Positions 40,480-49,349 of a DNA stretch of 64,000 nt are shown here, in pieces. Source of the DNA: Stutzerimonas stutzeri. GTDB taxonomy: Bacteria; Pseudomonadota; Gammaproteobacteria; Pseudomonadales; Pseudomonadaceae. The notes beneath the pieces are model-generated. The model was given only the letters and a program-made list of their open reading frames with translations, was not told the DNA's origin and made no database searches. The stretch is taken from positions 248,001 to 312,000 of the forward strand of contig NZ_JAMOIC010000001.1 of assembly GCF_024448895.1 (NCBI RefSeq). The letters are read 5' to 3'. Each line of letters opens with the position of its first letter. Positions within the stretch are counted from its first letter, which is position 1. Both the position numbers and the translations under genes were made by a program.

Positions 40480-40869
40480 CTAGTCGCGCCCCTGTAACAT
40501 CTTGCGAATGGTATTGACCAGCACCGCTAGCCCGGTTCCCTTGGGCAGGAACTCATCGACCAGCTCCCTGCCCTGAACCTGCTGGGGCAGCGCGGCGCTC
40601 ATCATCAGGATTGGAACGTCGTCGAATTCCGGATTTCTGCGAATCGCACGAACCATCTCGTACCCATTGAGCTCGGGCATCATGTAGTCGGTGATGATCA
40701 GTGCAGGCTTCACTTCCTCAAGCTTCGCCAGACCCTGTGAACCGTTTGCAGCTTCGACGACCTGGTAACCCTCGTCCTCCAGGATCATCACCATCAGTTT
40801 ACTGAGGCCGAGTTCGTCCTCTACCAGCAATACGAGCGGCTCGTGTCCTTCCGAACGCTCATCACGCAT
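40480..40869 (-). CDS. Single-domain response regulator (receiver only)
   Basis: A 129-residue CheY/DivK-like receiver. It has the acidic pair in LVLLVEDELGL, the phosphoacceptor Asp in ALIITDYMMPELNGYEMV, the switch Ser in ILMMSAAL and the Lys in EFLPKG. There is no output domain, so it acts by protein contact. Its start overlaps the KaiC-like gene stop by 8 nt, so the two are translated together and probably work in one signalling path. No histidine kinase is adjacent. Confidence 0.92.
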   Translation of the reverse strand: MRDERSEGHEPLVLLVEDELGLSKLMVMILEDEGYQVVEAANGSQGLAKLEEVKPALIITDYMMPELNGYEMVRAIRRNPEFDDVPILMMSAALPQQVQGRELVDEFLPKGTGLAVLVNTIRKMLQGRD

Positions 40870-42340
40870 CCCGCCTCCCCACTGGAAGTTGACGGTGAGG
40901 CTGACCCGTCACCACCCCTTCCGTGCGCTGCATGCGCTCACCCAGCCTGAAACCCTCGGCGCCCAGATGAAACTCGTAGACATAGGGATCGAAGCCGCTT
41001 TCGCGCATCTTCAGGATCGCCAACGTGCGGTAGAGCCTGGACTCAAGCTCGGCATATCTAAGCAGGACAATATTTTCCGCAATCGCCGAGACAGCGGCGA
41101 ACTGCAGACCGGTATCACCGCCGACGATTTCAGCCAGTTCAGCGGTGAATATCGTGGTGACACCTTCGCAGCGCAGGATGGCCGTCAAGGTGCTGATGAA
41201 ACGACCGAGGCGCTGCTCGTTGACTGCGGCCTGCTTGAACGCGTCGATACCATCGATGAACAGGCGCTTGACGCCACGACGCCGTATCGCTTCGAGGATT
41301 TCTTCTGCCAATTGATCCTGTAACAGCTCTGTCGGGGTGTGATGCAGCACCTCAACCACACCGCTATCGATCAATTCCCCTAGTTCCAACCCCAGCGCCT
41401 GGGCACGTCGACGCAGACGATGAGCATCTTCATAGAATCCGAATACCAGTCCCGGCTCCGCTTCGCTGCTATCGCAGATGAAGCTCAACCCAAGGGTGGT
41501 TTTGCCGACGCCGGTCGGGCCGACCAGCAGCGTCGTTGAGGAATAAGGGATGCCACCCTCGATGATCTCGTCAAGCCTCTCCACGCCAGTGCTCAGTCGC
41601 TTGTCGCGCATGGGCGCCGAAGCCAGCTCACCGGTCACGGCCTCAAGCCGGGGGAACACGCGGAAGCCATCACTGGAAATGGAACTCATATGCCGCCCGG
41701 AGATGAAATCGCTACCCCTGAACTTGCGCACCTGCAGATAACGATAAGTGCGGAACTTGTCTTCATCGCTGCCAAGGTGCACCCAGCCGTCCACCATCGT
41801 GAACTCAGGGCTTCCGGAGTCTCGCTTGCTGTTGGTCAGCAGCAGGATGGTGCAGCCAACGACATCGGCATAAATGGAGAGATCGTTGATGAACTCGCGA
41901 AATGCCCGCTCTGACGCGGCGTTTTCCTCGAGCGCAAAGAGGCCGTCGATCACGATCAGCGAGGCGCTCTGGCGCTTTCCATTACGGGTCAGGTATCGAA
42001 GGATGCCTTCGAGCCCTTCGGTTCTCAGCGTATCGAAGGCACTCTCATAAACCACGGACGTGCCGGCGAACTGGTTGTCCATGAACGACATGTTTTGCAG
42101 ATGCCGCAGCAATCTGTGATGCGTCTCGGCCAGCAGCGTCACGTACAGCGAACGCTCGCCACGGGCAGCCCATGCATAGCAGATCTGGTTGGCGAGGATG
42201 GTCTTCCCCTCCCCCGGGCCACCTTGAATGATGTAGACCGCTCTTGGCAGCAGGCCGCCTTTGAGCACGGCATCCAGGCCCGGCACACCGGTCGGGATGT
42301 GGTCTGGCGCAGTCGGCGAGAAGGTAGAAGAATCAGTCAC
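40862..42340 (-). CDS. KaiC-like double-domain RecA-superfamily ATPase
   Basis: A 492-residue KaiC-family protein with two RecA-like domains. CI has Walker A GGPGEGKTILANQ and begins TGVPGLDAVLKGGLLPRAVY. CII has GPTGVGKTTLGLS and begins STGVERLDEIIEGGIPYSST. In my manual alignment to cyanobacterial KaiC, the CII autophosphorylation pair Ser431-Thr432 corresponds to Ser-Ala (VSAIAENIVLLRY), so one site is retained and one lost. The KaiC-like C-terminal segment LAILKMRESGFDPYVYEF is present. No kaiA or kaiB is in the window. The start is GTG. It is coupled to a receiver protein, which suggests stress or phosphorelay signalling rather than a full clock. Confidence 0.9.
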   Translation of the reverse strand: MTDSSTFSPTAPDHIPTGVPGLDAVLKGGLLPRAVYIIQGGPGEGKTILANQICYAWAARGERSLYVTLLAETHHRLLRHLQNMSFMDNQFAGTSVVYESAFDTLRTEGLEGILRYLTRNGKRQSASLIVIDGLFALEENAASERAFREFINDLSIYADVVGCTILLLTNSKRDSGSPEFTMVDGWVHLGSDEDKFRTYRYLQVRKFRGSDFISGRHMSSISSDGFRVFPRLEAVTGELASAPMRDKRLSTGVERLDEIIEGGIPYSSTTLLVGPTGVGKTTLGLSFICDSSEAEPGLVFGFYEDAHRLRRRAQALGLELGELIDSGVVEVLHHTPTELLQDQLAEEILEAIRRRGVKRLFIDGIDAFKQAAVNEQRLGRFISTLTAILRCEGVTTIFTAELAEIVGGDTGLQFAAVSAIAENIVLLRYAELESRLYRTLAILKMRESGFDPYVYEFHLGAEGFRLGERMQRTEGVVTGQPHRQLPVGRRDA

Positions 42341-42552
42341 AGCGGCTTTCCGTTCGGATCAATGCGCGCGCATGGTAGCAAATGGGTGAGGCGCTTCCGT
42401 TGTCCCAATGAGTGTTGGTCACTTGGCACGCGCCGATGTTCAGGTCATTTATCACCATGCGCCCGTTACATTCGGTCGCAGTAGCGATGACTGGAGTATC
42501 CGCGAGGTGAATCGCCACGCCCAATGTTCTCAAGCGAGTCACGCGCCCGGCT

Positions 42553-42567
42553 GATCATTAAATGATC
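42553..42567. promoter_or_regulatory. Palindrome between kaiC-like and diguanylate cyclase genes
   Basis: GATCATT-A-AATGATC is a perfect 7-bp inverted repeat in the ~300-bp divergent region, 73 bp before the cyclase start. It may be an operator; no regulator is assigned. Confidence 0.45.
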
Positions 42568-42639
42568 GAACGGGGTGGAGCCTTGCACTCAAACCACCTA
42601 CCATGCGCCGCGAACCGAAGCCCGATAACAACTAGACCT

Positions 42640-44223
42640 ATGCAACCTGCTCGCCTGCCTCGCCTGGACCTGCGCCGACTGATCATCCTGTTGGCGACGC
42701 TCAGTGGCGTGATTACCCTCGGCATTGGCTTCTATGCCAGTTATAAGGTGCAGCGTGACTCGCTGATCCAGAGCACCCTGGCAGCCAATAGTGCTTATGC
42801 CGCAAAACTGGCGGACGGCACCGAAGTGTTCTTTCGATCCGCACAGCAGCAACTCGCCATCAGCGCCGAGGTTCTAGCCACTCAATTCGATGACGCTGCG
42901 ACCTTGGACAAGGAAGCCAGGCGGCTGCGCCGGCAGACCGATAGTTTCAATGCGGTCATCATCACCAGCGCTCGAGGCAGGGTACGCGCAACCGCCCCAA
43001 ACACTGGAATCCTCGTTGGGCAGAAGCTTGAGTCACCAGGGGCTCTCCAGGCGCTGGGAGAGCGCAAGCCGCTGATAAGCAGGCCGTACACATCCGCACT
43101 TGGTACCCCGGTCGTGCTGATATCGCATCCCATCGTCAGCGCTGACGGTGCCTATCTGGGGTATGTGGGTGGCGTGATCTACCTGAAAGAACTGAACATG
43201 CTGCACAGCATGCTGGGCGAACACTTCTATCAGGATGGTTCCTATCTCTATGCCGTCGATCAGACCCGGCGTCTTCTCTATCACCCGCAACCTGAGCGCC
43301 TGGGCACTGTTGTGGCGAAGAACGAGGTGATAGACAAAGTGCTACGGGGCGAATCCGGCAGTCTGCGCGTGATTAACAGCCAGGGCGTGGACATGCTGGC
43401 CGGCTACGCCGCGTCGCCTGCATCCGGCTGGGGCATCGTGGCCCAGCGGCCCACGGCAGACACGCTACGTCCTCTCGATGACCTGATGCTCAAGGTGATC
43501 GGTGAAACCGCGCCCCTCGCGCTTTTGACGCTTCTTTGCATCTGGATTCTGGCGAGGCTGATCACACGCCCGCTCTCACAGTTGGCCGAGAGTGCCAGCG
43601 AAATGGATGCGCCCGACAGTGCTGACCGCATCCAACGCATTCGCTCATGGTATTTCGAGGCGGCGCAACTCAAACGCGCCATGCAGGTAGGGATCACCTT
43701 GCTGCATCAGCGCATCGGCAAGTTGAAGCTGGACGCCCAGACCGATCCATTGACTGGTCTACATAATCGTCGCGGGCTTGCCCTCGCGCTGGATGTGCTA
43801 ACTGCGGCAGGCCGGCCGGTTGGCGTGATCGCACTGGACATCGATCACTTCAAGCGGATCAACGACACCTATGGTCACGATGCGGGCGACGAGGTGATTA
43901 GGCACATGGCACAACTGATGAAGGCCTGCTCCCGCGACGCCGACATTCTCTGTCGCAGTGGTGGCGAAGAATTTCTGATGCTGTTGCCCGATGCTGATAT
44001 CGAATCCGCCACACGGGTGGCCGAGCGATTACGCGGCAGTGTCGAGCAGGAACGAATCCCCGTGGTCGATCACATCACCATCTCACTGGGAATCGCTGTT
44101 TGGCCTGAACACGCCGATAGCATCGAGCGCGCCCTCAAGCTCGCCGACGCCGCGCTTTACCTGGCCAAGCAGCGAGGCCGGAATCGAGCCGAACTTGCCG
44201 AGCCGGCCCCTGCAACTCCCTGA
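42640..44223 (+). CDS. Membrane diguanylate cyclase with Cache-type sensor
   Basis: A 527-residue cyclase. TM1 is near residues 13-33 (LIILLATLSGVITLGIGFYA). The periplasmic ~250 residues look like a double Cache domain (SALGTPVVLISHPIVSADGA, then LGYVGGVIYLKELN). TM2 is near 290-312 (APLALLTLLCIWILARLITR), followed by a HAMP-like linker. The GGDEF domain has an intact RSGGEEFLMLL motif and an RDAD inhibitory site five residues before it, so it should make c-di-GMP under product feedback. I chose the ATG at 42640 over an open frame from 42562, which would add 26 unrelated residues. It is divergent from the KaiC-like gene. Confidence 0.92.
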   Translation: MQPARLPRLDLRRLIILLATLSGVITLGIGFYASYKVQRDSLIQSTLAANSAYAAKLADGTEVFFRSAQQQLAISAEVLATQFDDAATLDKEARRLRRQTDSFNAVIITSARGRVRATAPNTGILVGQKLESPGALQALGERKPLISRPYTSALGTPVVLISHPIVSADGAYLGYVGGVIYLKELNMLHSMLGEHFYQDGSYLYAVDQTRRLLYHPQPERLGTVVAKNEVIDKVLRGESGSLRVINSQGVDMLAGYAASPASGWGIVAQRPTADTLRPLDDLMLKVIGETAPLALLTLLCIWILARLITRPLSQLAESASEMDAPDSADRIQRIRSWYFEAAQLKRAMQVGITLLHQRIGKLKLDAQTDPLTGLHNRRGLALALDVLTAAGRPVGVIALDIDHFKRINDTYGHDAGDEVIRHMAQLMKACSRDADILCRSGGEEFLMLLPDADIESATRVAERLRGSVEQERIPVVDHITISLGIAVWPEHADSIERALKLADAALYLAKQRGRNRAELAEPAPATP

Positions 44224-44263
44224 AATTGCACAGCAGCGAACGAGCATGTGGGCAGCCGTATCG

Positions 44264-45001
44264 TCAACGGCCCTGAGACAGGCCGCGCGCAGCCAATGCC
44301 CCCAGTTCGCCCGGTTCGATAATCTCGAGTTCCTTGCCGTGAATGGCGATGTACCCCTTGCTGCGAAAGATCGATAACACGCGCGATACCGTTTCCACGG
44401 CCAGGCCAAGATGATTGGCCAGCTCCCGCCTGGACATCGGGAGGCACACGCGGGTTGCCGAAAGGCCGCGTTCACTTAGCCGCGCGCGGTAATGGTTGAT
44501 GAACATCGCCACTCGCACTTCGGCCTTGGGCAGGGACAGCAGCAACCGCGCCTTCTGGTTGTGCTGCAGTTCGCGACTGAGTAGACGCAGCAGATGACGC
44601 CGCATTGCAGGCACTTTCATGCTGACTGCTTCAAGCTCGGCGAACGGCAACTCGCAGATCGCTGTGGTTTGCATGGCTTCGGCAGTTACTTCATAACGGT
44701 CGTCATGCAATGCGGGCAGTCCAACGAATTCTCCAGCCAGATGAAAGCCAAGTATCTGCTCGTCACCGGAATGTTGGCGCGCATAGGTACGCAGCGCACC
44801 CGATCGGATGACGAAAATCGACCGAGGCGTCTCGCCTGCCTGGAAGAGCGTACCGCCTTTACCCAGCGTCGGGCCTCGCACAACAATCCTATCGAGCGCT
44901 TCCAGGTCATGGTCACTTACCGCAGCCGGAAAGCACTGACTGGAAAGTGCGCAGCGCTGGCATCGGACCCGCTGGGCGCTCAACACCCCGATCGAGCCCA
45001 C
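44264..45001 (-). CDS. Fnr/Anr-type oxygen-sensing regulator
   Basis: A 245-residue Crp/Fnr regulator. The N-terminal cysteines CQRCALSSQC have the C-x2-C-x5-C spacing of Fnr, and the fourth ligand is in AICELPFAELEAV, so an O2-labile 4Fe-4S cluster is expected. The cyclic-nucleotide-like barrel contains DEQILGFHLAGEFVGLPAL. The recognition helix MSRRELANHLGLAVETVSRV has the Fnr-type ETVSR. The start is a GTG with GAGGG about 7 nt before it. It matches P. aeruginosa Anr in design, and possible targets in this window include cioAB. Confidence 0.9.
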   Translation of the reverse strand: MGSIGVLSAQRVRCQRCALSSQCFPAAVSDHDLEALDRIVVRGPTLGKGGTLFQAGETPRSIFVIRSGALRTYARQHSGDEQILGFHLAGEFVGLPALHDDRYEVTAEAMQTTAICELPFAELEAVSMKVPAMRRHLLRLLSRELQHNQKARLLLSLPKAEVRVAMFINHYRARLSERGLSATRVCLPMSRRELANHLGLAVETVSRVLSIFRSKGYIAIHGKELEIIEPGELGALAARGLSQGR

Positions 45002-45077
45002 CGGACACCCTCATCTTGGCCGTTTTGCACCCACGCGAATGGTGCCGTGAAGCGCCGAAAGCCTTCCAGGCAGCCCA

Positions 45078-45515
45078 TCATTTGAGCTCCGGAGCCTTGG
45101 CCGCGTAGTCGGCACTGTTGACTTCATGGGTACTGAGCACAGCTTCCAGTTCCTGGCGGATCTGCGGATGCGTGACCTGCTCTAGCAGACTTTCTAGCTT
45201 GCGAATCACCCATTTCTGGCCACGGTCCACCAGCGCTAACCGCTCCGCCAGATCAGTGATCGCCATGCACTTTTCATAAAATGCGCCACGCTCATGGCTT
45301 GGTTCTGCATCCAGCAGCAACAGGCACTCGCGCAGCCGTCTCACGCTGTCAGCCTCACCGCGATGGACCTGGGTCAGCACACTGCGCTGCAGGTCAGCCG
45401 TGGCTTCAGCAAGGCTGACACTGGCAACCTGGGCCCCCGCTCTCTCGGCGCTGAGCAGCTCGTTCAACGCCTCGATCAACGACTCTCGTGGCATTCCTAA
45501 CGATTCAGCAGTCAT
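45078..45515 (-). CDS. Helical protein of ferritin-like (DUF6306-like) type
   Basis: A 145-residue, all-helical soluble protein. Motifs such as SLIEALNELLSAERAGAQVA resemble a ferritin-like helix bundle, a type I remember as DUF6306; this is uncertain. There is no clear ExxH iron motif. It is upstream of the Fnr-like gene on the same strand, 76 nt apart, and may form an operon with it. The start has AAGGA 7 nt upstream. Confidence 0.6.
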   Translation of the reverse strand: MTAESLGMPRESLIEALNELLSAERAGAQVASVSLAEATADLQRSVLTQVHRGEADSVRRLRECLLLLDAEPSHERGAFYEKCMAITDLAERLALVDRGQKWVIRKLESLLEQVTHPQIRQELEAVLSTHEVNSADYAAKAPELK

Positions 45516-45933
45516 GTCTGTTCCTTGTTCGGATTGAGGGCAGCCTTAGCCGGAAAGCGAGGGACGTACGCATGGAGGCCTCGCTGCGCAGGTTCGCTCC
45601 ATGCTAGTAGCGAGGCCTGCGCGCAGCACAATGAAAGTTATTGGTGCGTCAAAGCAGCAGGAGTGCACCGTCGCACGGCTGCCCTACGAGGACGACCTGC
45701 AAGTCGTTTGGTGAGCTGCGAAGCGCATCGAATCCCGCTATTCATATGTTCGGACCACGCACATCTCGGGCTCAGACCGGGCGCTTGGCTGTGGATAATC
45801 AGCTGAACCACCCCTGCCGGACCCTGCCCGGAAGAGAAACGAACTCCCGACGCTCGGCGGGGATCGGAAAGGCGCAGATGCCTGTATACTCGCGCGCTAT
45901 TTTTCCAAGCCGTATGTGCCGAGGCGGCCTGCT
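45516..45933. other. Intergenic region upstream of rimO
   Basis: About 420 bp between the divergent ferritin-like gene and rimO. I see no gene with a ribosome site. A plausible rimO -10 element, TATACT, lies at 45893-45898 within ctgtatactcgcgcgc. No other element was recognised. Confidence 0.4.
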
Positions 45934-47259
45934 ATGTCTATGAAAACGCCAACTGTTGGATTTGTAAGCTTGGGCTGCCCGAAAGCCACAGTGGACTCCG
46001 AACGCATCCTCACCCAGCTGCGCATGGAGGGTTACCAGATCGTGCCGTCCTATGAGGATGCCGATGTGGTGGTGGTCAACACCTGCGGTTTCATTGACAG
46101 CGCAAAGGCCGAATCGCTGGACGCCATCGGTGAAGCCATCGCCGAGAACGGCAAGGTGATCGTCACCGGCTGCATGGGCGTGGCTGAAGACAACATCCGC
46201 AGTGTGCACCCCAGCGTACTGGCCGTGACCGGGCCGCAGCAGTACGAGCAGGTGGTCAACGCCGTTCACCAAGTCGTGCCGCCGAACATCAACCATGATC
46301 CCTTCGTCGATCTGGTCCCGCCGCAGGGCATCAAGCTCACCCCGCGCCACTACGCCTATCTGAAGATCTCTGAAGGCTGCAACCATACCTGCAGCTTCTG
46401 CATCATCCCGTCCATGCGCGGCAAGCTGGTCAGCCGGCCAGTGGGCGACGTGCTCAGCGAAGCCGAGCGCCTGGTCAAGGCCGGCGTCAAAGAAATTCTG
46501 GTCATCTCGCAGGACACCAGCGCCTATGGCGTCGACGTCAAGTACAAGACCGATTTCTGGAATGGCCAGCCGGTCAAGACCCGCATGCTGGAGCTGTGCA
46601 AAGCGTTGTCGAGCATGGGCGTGTGGGTCCGGCTCCATTATGTGTACCCCTACCCGAACGTCGATGACGTGATCCCGCTCATGGCCGAAGGCAAGCTTCT
46701 GCCCTACCTGGACATCCCGTTCCAGCATGCCAGCCCAAAAGTATTGAAGGCGATGAAGCGTCCGGCTTTCGAAGACAGGACGCTGGCGCGCATCCAGAAG
46801 TGGCGCGAGATCTGCCCGCAACTGACCATCCGCTCCACCTTCATCGTCGGCTTCCCAGGCGAGACCGAAGAAGATTTCCAGTACCTGCTCGACTGGCTGA
46901 CCGAAGCCCAGCTGGACCGCGTCGGCTGCTTCCAGTACTCGCCGGTCGATGGTGCTCCGGCAGAAGCCATGGATCTGGAGCCAGTGCCTGATGACGTCAA
47001 GCAGGATCGCTGGGATCGCTTCATGGCACACCAGCAGGCCATCAGCGCCGCACGACTGGAGCGCAAGATCGGTCAGGAAATCGAAGTGTTGATCGATGAG
47101 GTCGACGAGGATGGCGCAATCGGTCGCTCCTATTCCGATGCGCCGGAAATCGACGGCATGGTCTACGTCGACAGCGCGCAGCCGCTGCAACCGGGTGACA
47201 AGGTCTGGGTCCGGGTCACCAATTCCGACGAGTACGACCTCTGGGCCGAAGTGATCTGA
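45934..47259 (+). CDS. rimO: Ribosomal protein S12 methylthiotransferase
   Basis: RimO adds a methylthio group to Asp88 of ribosomal protein S12. The 441-residue protein has the N-terminal MTTase domain ([39 protein letters not shown]), with Cys ligands for the auxiliary cluster. The radical-SAM CxxxCxxC motif is in [20 protein letters not shown], and the C-terminal TRAM domain begins near [21 protein letters not shown] chose the ATG at 45934 (GAGG 9 nt before it) over a GTG at 45916. It stands alone and ends in a strong terminator. Confidence 0.96.
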   Translation: MSMKTPTVGFVSLGCPKATVDSERILTQLRMEGYQIVPSYEDADVVVVNTCGFIDSAKAESLDAIGEAIAENGKVIVTGCMGVAEDNIRSVHPSVLAVTGPQQYEQVVNAVHQVVPPNINHDPFVDLVPPQGIKLTPRHYAYLKISEGCNHTCSFCIIPSMRGKLVSRPVGDVLSEAERLVKAGVKEILVISQDTSAYGVDVKYKTDFWNGQPVKTRMLELCKALSSMGVWVRLHYVYPYPNVDDVIPLMAEGKLLPYLDIPFQHASPKVLKAMKRPAFEDRTLARIQKWREICPQLTIRSTFIVGFPGETEEDFQYLLDWLTEAQLDRVGCFQYSPVDGAPAEAMDLEPVPDDVKQDRWDRFMAHQQAISAARLERKIGQEIEVLIDEVDEDGAIGRSYSDAPEIDGMVYVDSAQPLQPGDKVWVRVTNSDEYDLWAEVI

Positions 47260-47280
47260 TCACGGCGGTTCAAAATCGAA

Positions 47281-47304
47281 GCCCCGCTACTGCGGGGCTT
47301 TTTT
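47281..47304 (+). terminator. Terminator of rimO
   Basis: GCCCCGC / GCGGGGC with a 4-nt loop is followed by a run of seven T, 21 nt past the stop. Confidence 0.92.
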
Positions 47305-47579
47305 TGTGCGCGCCCGGTGAGTGTCGATGCGAGATGCCGACGATCAGCGGTTTGCAGCCACTCGCAGGCGGACCTGAATCCACCATGGCCATCTGCTTGC
47401 ATCAAGATGAAGCACTGACGGTACGGTCAGGTTTCTTTCGCTGCAAAGCTGGGCACGCCTGACACAGGCAATACATCCTGCAGGCCCGAGCAAGTGCTAA
47501 CACACTGAAATTCAAGACTAATAAACACTTATAAAGGCCCGAATAAGGAATGGCTCAGGTTTTGCTTAATCACCAGCAT

Positions 47580-47595
47580 CTGACCGTTCGGCCAA
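47580..47595 (+). promoter_or_regulatory. Candidate RutR operator upstream of the Tsx-type channel gene
   Basis: The 16-bp sequence CTGACCGTTCGGCCAA matches the E. coli RutR consensus TTGACCANNTGGTCAA at 10 of the 14 defined positions. It is a near-perfect inverted repeat with one half-site mismatch. It lies 34 bp before the ATG at 47630, and a RutR-family gene follows the channel gene. Confidence 0.55.
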
Positions 47596-47629
47596 GAAAT
47601 AAAGAACACAACGCACACAGGAGCTACCC

Positions 47630-48427
47630 ATGAAATCAATGCTGACCACTGCTGCACTCGCGAGCGGCCTGATGCTCGCTGGCCAGGCAAGCGCCGCGCC
47701 GATGCTCTGGCAGAACAACAGCCTGACCTATCTCTACGGGAAGAACTTTTCCGTAGACAGCGCCGGCGGTAAGGAAGGTGATATTCAGCAAACCATCACC
47801 TTCGAGCACGCCAGTGGATGGACCTGGGGCGACATGTTCCTGTTCGTCGACAACAAGTGGTACAACGGCATTTCCGGCAGTGACGGTCACACCTATTACG
47901 GTGAGTTCAGTCCTCGACTCTCGCTAGGGAAAGTCACCGGCAACGATCTGTCATTCGGCCCGATTAAAGACGTTCTGATCTCGGCGACATACGAACGGGG
48001 CGAAGGGCGCAACCGCAACTACCTGCTCGGCCCGGCCGTTGACCTGGAAGTGCCGGGTTTCGATCGTCTTGCCATCAATACCTACTACCGCAAACCCGAC
48101 GGCATCACCAACAAGCCGAGCGGTCAGTGGCAGATCACACCGACCTGGGCCATCACCATTCCCGTCGGCAAGTCAGACATCCTGTTCGATGGCTATATCG
48201 ATTGGGTGGTCAACGACAAGAAGAACGGCAACACGGAATTGAAGAAGAACTTCCATTTCAACCCGCAAGTGAAATACGACCTTGGCAAGGCGATGGATTA
48301 CACGCCGGGCATGCTCTATGTCGGTATCGAATATGACTATTGGTCGAACAAATACGGTATCGAGGACAGCGACGCCTTCAACACCGATAACAATGTGACC
48401 AACTTTATCGTCAAGGCCCATTTCTGA
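47630..48427 (+). CDS. Outer-membrane channel, Tsx (nucleoside channel) family
   Basis: A 265-residue outer-membrane beta-barrel. It has a signal peptide (TTAALASGLMLAGQASAAPM) and alternating aromatic strands (SLTYLYGKNFSVDSAGGK, TITFEHASGWTWGDMFLFVD). The C-terminal Phe of FIVKAHF is typical of BamA substrates. The pattern fits the Tsx/OmpK family, which in enteric bacteria passes nucleosides. A good ribosome site (AGGAG) precedes it. The RutR-like operator upstream and the RutR-family gene next door support uptake of a nucleobase or nucleoside for the pathway downstream (inference). Confidence 0.85.
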   Translation: MKSMLTTAALASGLMLAGQASAAPMLWQNNSLTYLYGKNFSVDSAGGKEGDIQQTITFEHASGWTWGDMFLFVDNKWYNGISGSDGHTYYGEFSPRLSLGKVTGNDLSFGPIKDVLISATYERGEGRNRNYLLGPAVDLEVPGFDRLAINTYYRKPDGITNKPSGQWQITPTWAITIPVGKSDILFDGYIDWVVNDKKNGNTELKKNFHFNPQVKYDLGKAMDYTPGMLYVGIEYDYWSNKYGIEDSDAFNTDNNVTNFIVKAHF

Positions 48428-48432
48428 TTGCA

Positions 48433-48462
48433 AGGTTCCGCCCACTGAGCTGGGCGGAACCT
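48433..48462 (+). terminator. Hairpin after the Tsx-type gene
   Basis: An 11-bp perfect stem AGGTTCCGCCC / GGGCGGAACCT with an 8-nt loop starts 5 nt after the stop. There is no T-run, so it could also be a mRNA-stabilising end. Confidence 0.65.
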
Positions 48463-48500
48463 GATCAGCTACCGATTGAACTTGCGAAAGCCACAAAGAC

Positions 48501-48521
48501 GTTGATACGAGCAGTATCAAC
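48501..48521. promoter_or_regulatory. Perfect inverted repeat upstream of the RutR-like gene
   Basis: GTTGATAC-N5-GTATCAAC has 8-bp perfect arms and lies about 125 bp before the TetR-family start. It resembles a TetR-type operator. It is not an Fnr box, because the spacer between TTGAT and ATCAA is 9 rather than 4. Confidence 0.6.
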
Positions 48522-48645
48522 ATCCGTTATTCAGCGAAAGATCTACCGAGTTGGCAGGAGAGCCGCTTAGGGCTGCCTTCATCTCGACCTATGCTACCGT
48601 TTGAAGCGCATCGAGCCTGATGCGGCAGCCACAGGGAACGGACCT

Positions 48646-49311
48646 ATGACCACTTTCGATGCCGCGCTTGCCCAGGCTTCTCCCGCCGGCAAACGCACCG
48701 GGCGCATCCGCCAGAAGAACGAGGAGCTGATCCTTTCGGCCGCTGCTGAAGAGTTCGCCCACCACGGCTATAAAGGCACCAGCATGAACACCATTGCCCT
48801 GCGCGCAGGGCTGCCAAAAGCCAACCTTCACTACTACTTCACCAACAAGCTCGGGCTCTATGTCGAGGTCATGCGGCATATCCTCGAACTTTGGGACAAT
48901 GCGTTCGACAACCTCACCGCGGACGATGACCCAGCCACCGCATTGGCTGATTACATCCGCACCAAGATGGCGTTTTCCCGCAAGCAACCGCAGGCGTCGA
49001 AGATCTTCGCCATGGAAGTGATCAGCGGCTGCGAGTGCCTTTCAGCGCATTTCAACGAAGACTATCGCGAGTGGTTCCGTAGCCGCTCGGCTGTATTCCA
49101 GGCCTGGAGCGACGCGGGGAAGATGGACCCCATCGACCCCATGCATCTGATCTTCCTGATCTGGAGCAGCACTCAGCACTATGCCGACTTCTCCGATCAG
49201 ATTCGCCGCATCACCGGCCAACGCCGGGTCAGGAAGGAAGACTACGAGCGCGGAACCGAAACCCTGATACGCGTCATCCTCAAGGGTTGCGGCCTGACCC
49301 CGCCACGCTGA
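48646..49311 (+). CDS. TetR family regulator, RutR type
   Basis: A 221-residue regulator with an N-terminal TetR helix-turn-helix (EEFAHHGYKGTSMNTIALRA, then GLPKANLHYYFTNKLGLYVE). The C-terminal domain aligns well with E. coli RutR: PQASKIFAMEVISGCECL matches the RutR segment around PQASRLFCMEML, and PIDPMHLIFLIWSSTQHYAD is nearly identical to RutR. E. coli RutR binds uracil or thymine and controls pyrimidine and purine metabolism genes. I chose the ATG at 48646; a TTG at 48601 is also open. It is the best clue to the substrate class of this cluster. Confidence 0.88.
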   Translation: MTTFDAALAQASPAGKRTGRIRQKNEELILSAAAEEFAHHGYKGTSMNTIALRAGLPKANLHYYFTNKLGLYVEVMRHILELWDNAFDNLTADDDPATALADYIRTKMAFSRKQPQASKIFAMEVISGCECLSAHFNEDYREWFRSRSAVFQAWSDAGKMDPIDPMHLIFLIWSSTQHYADFSDQIRRITGQRRVRKEDYERGTETLIRVILKGCGLTPPR

Positions 49312-49349
49312 CCCCAGCACCATCCCGCAGCCCGAGCCGTCAACCTGCC

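Noticed and set aside
45799-47190. 463-residue ORF antisense to rimO
   Set aside because: It lies within the highly conserved rimO gene; its length is due to high GC and codon bias, and it is His/Asp-rich without a domain.
48501-48521. Fnr/Anr box upstream of the RutR-like gene
   Set aside because: The half-sites TTGAT and ATCAA are 9 nt apart; the Fnr/Anr consensus needs 4.
49287-49349. Extended start of the LysR gene overlapping the TetR end
   Set aside because: The extra 21 residues are Pro/Ser-rich without homology; the conserved helix-turn-helix region follows the ATG at 49350.
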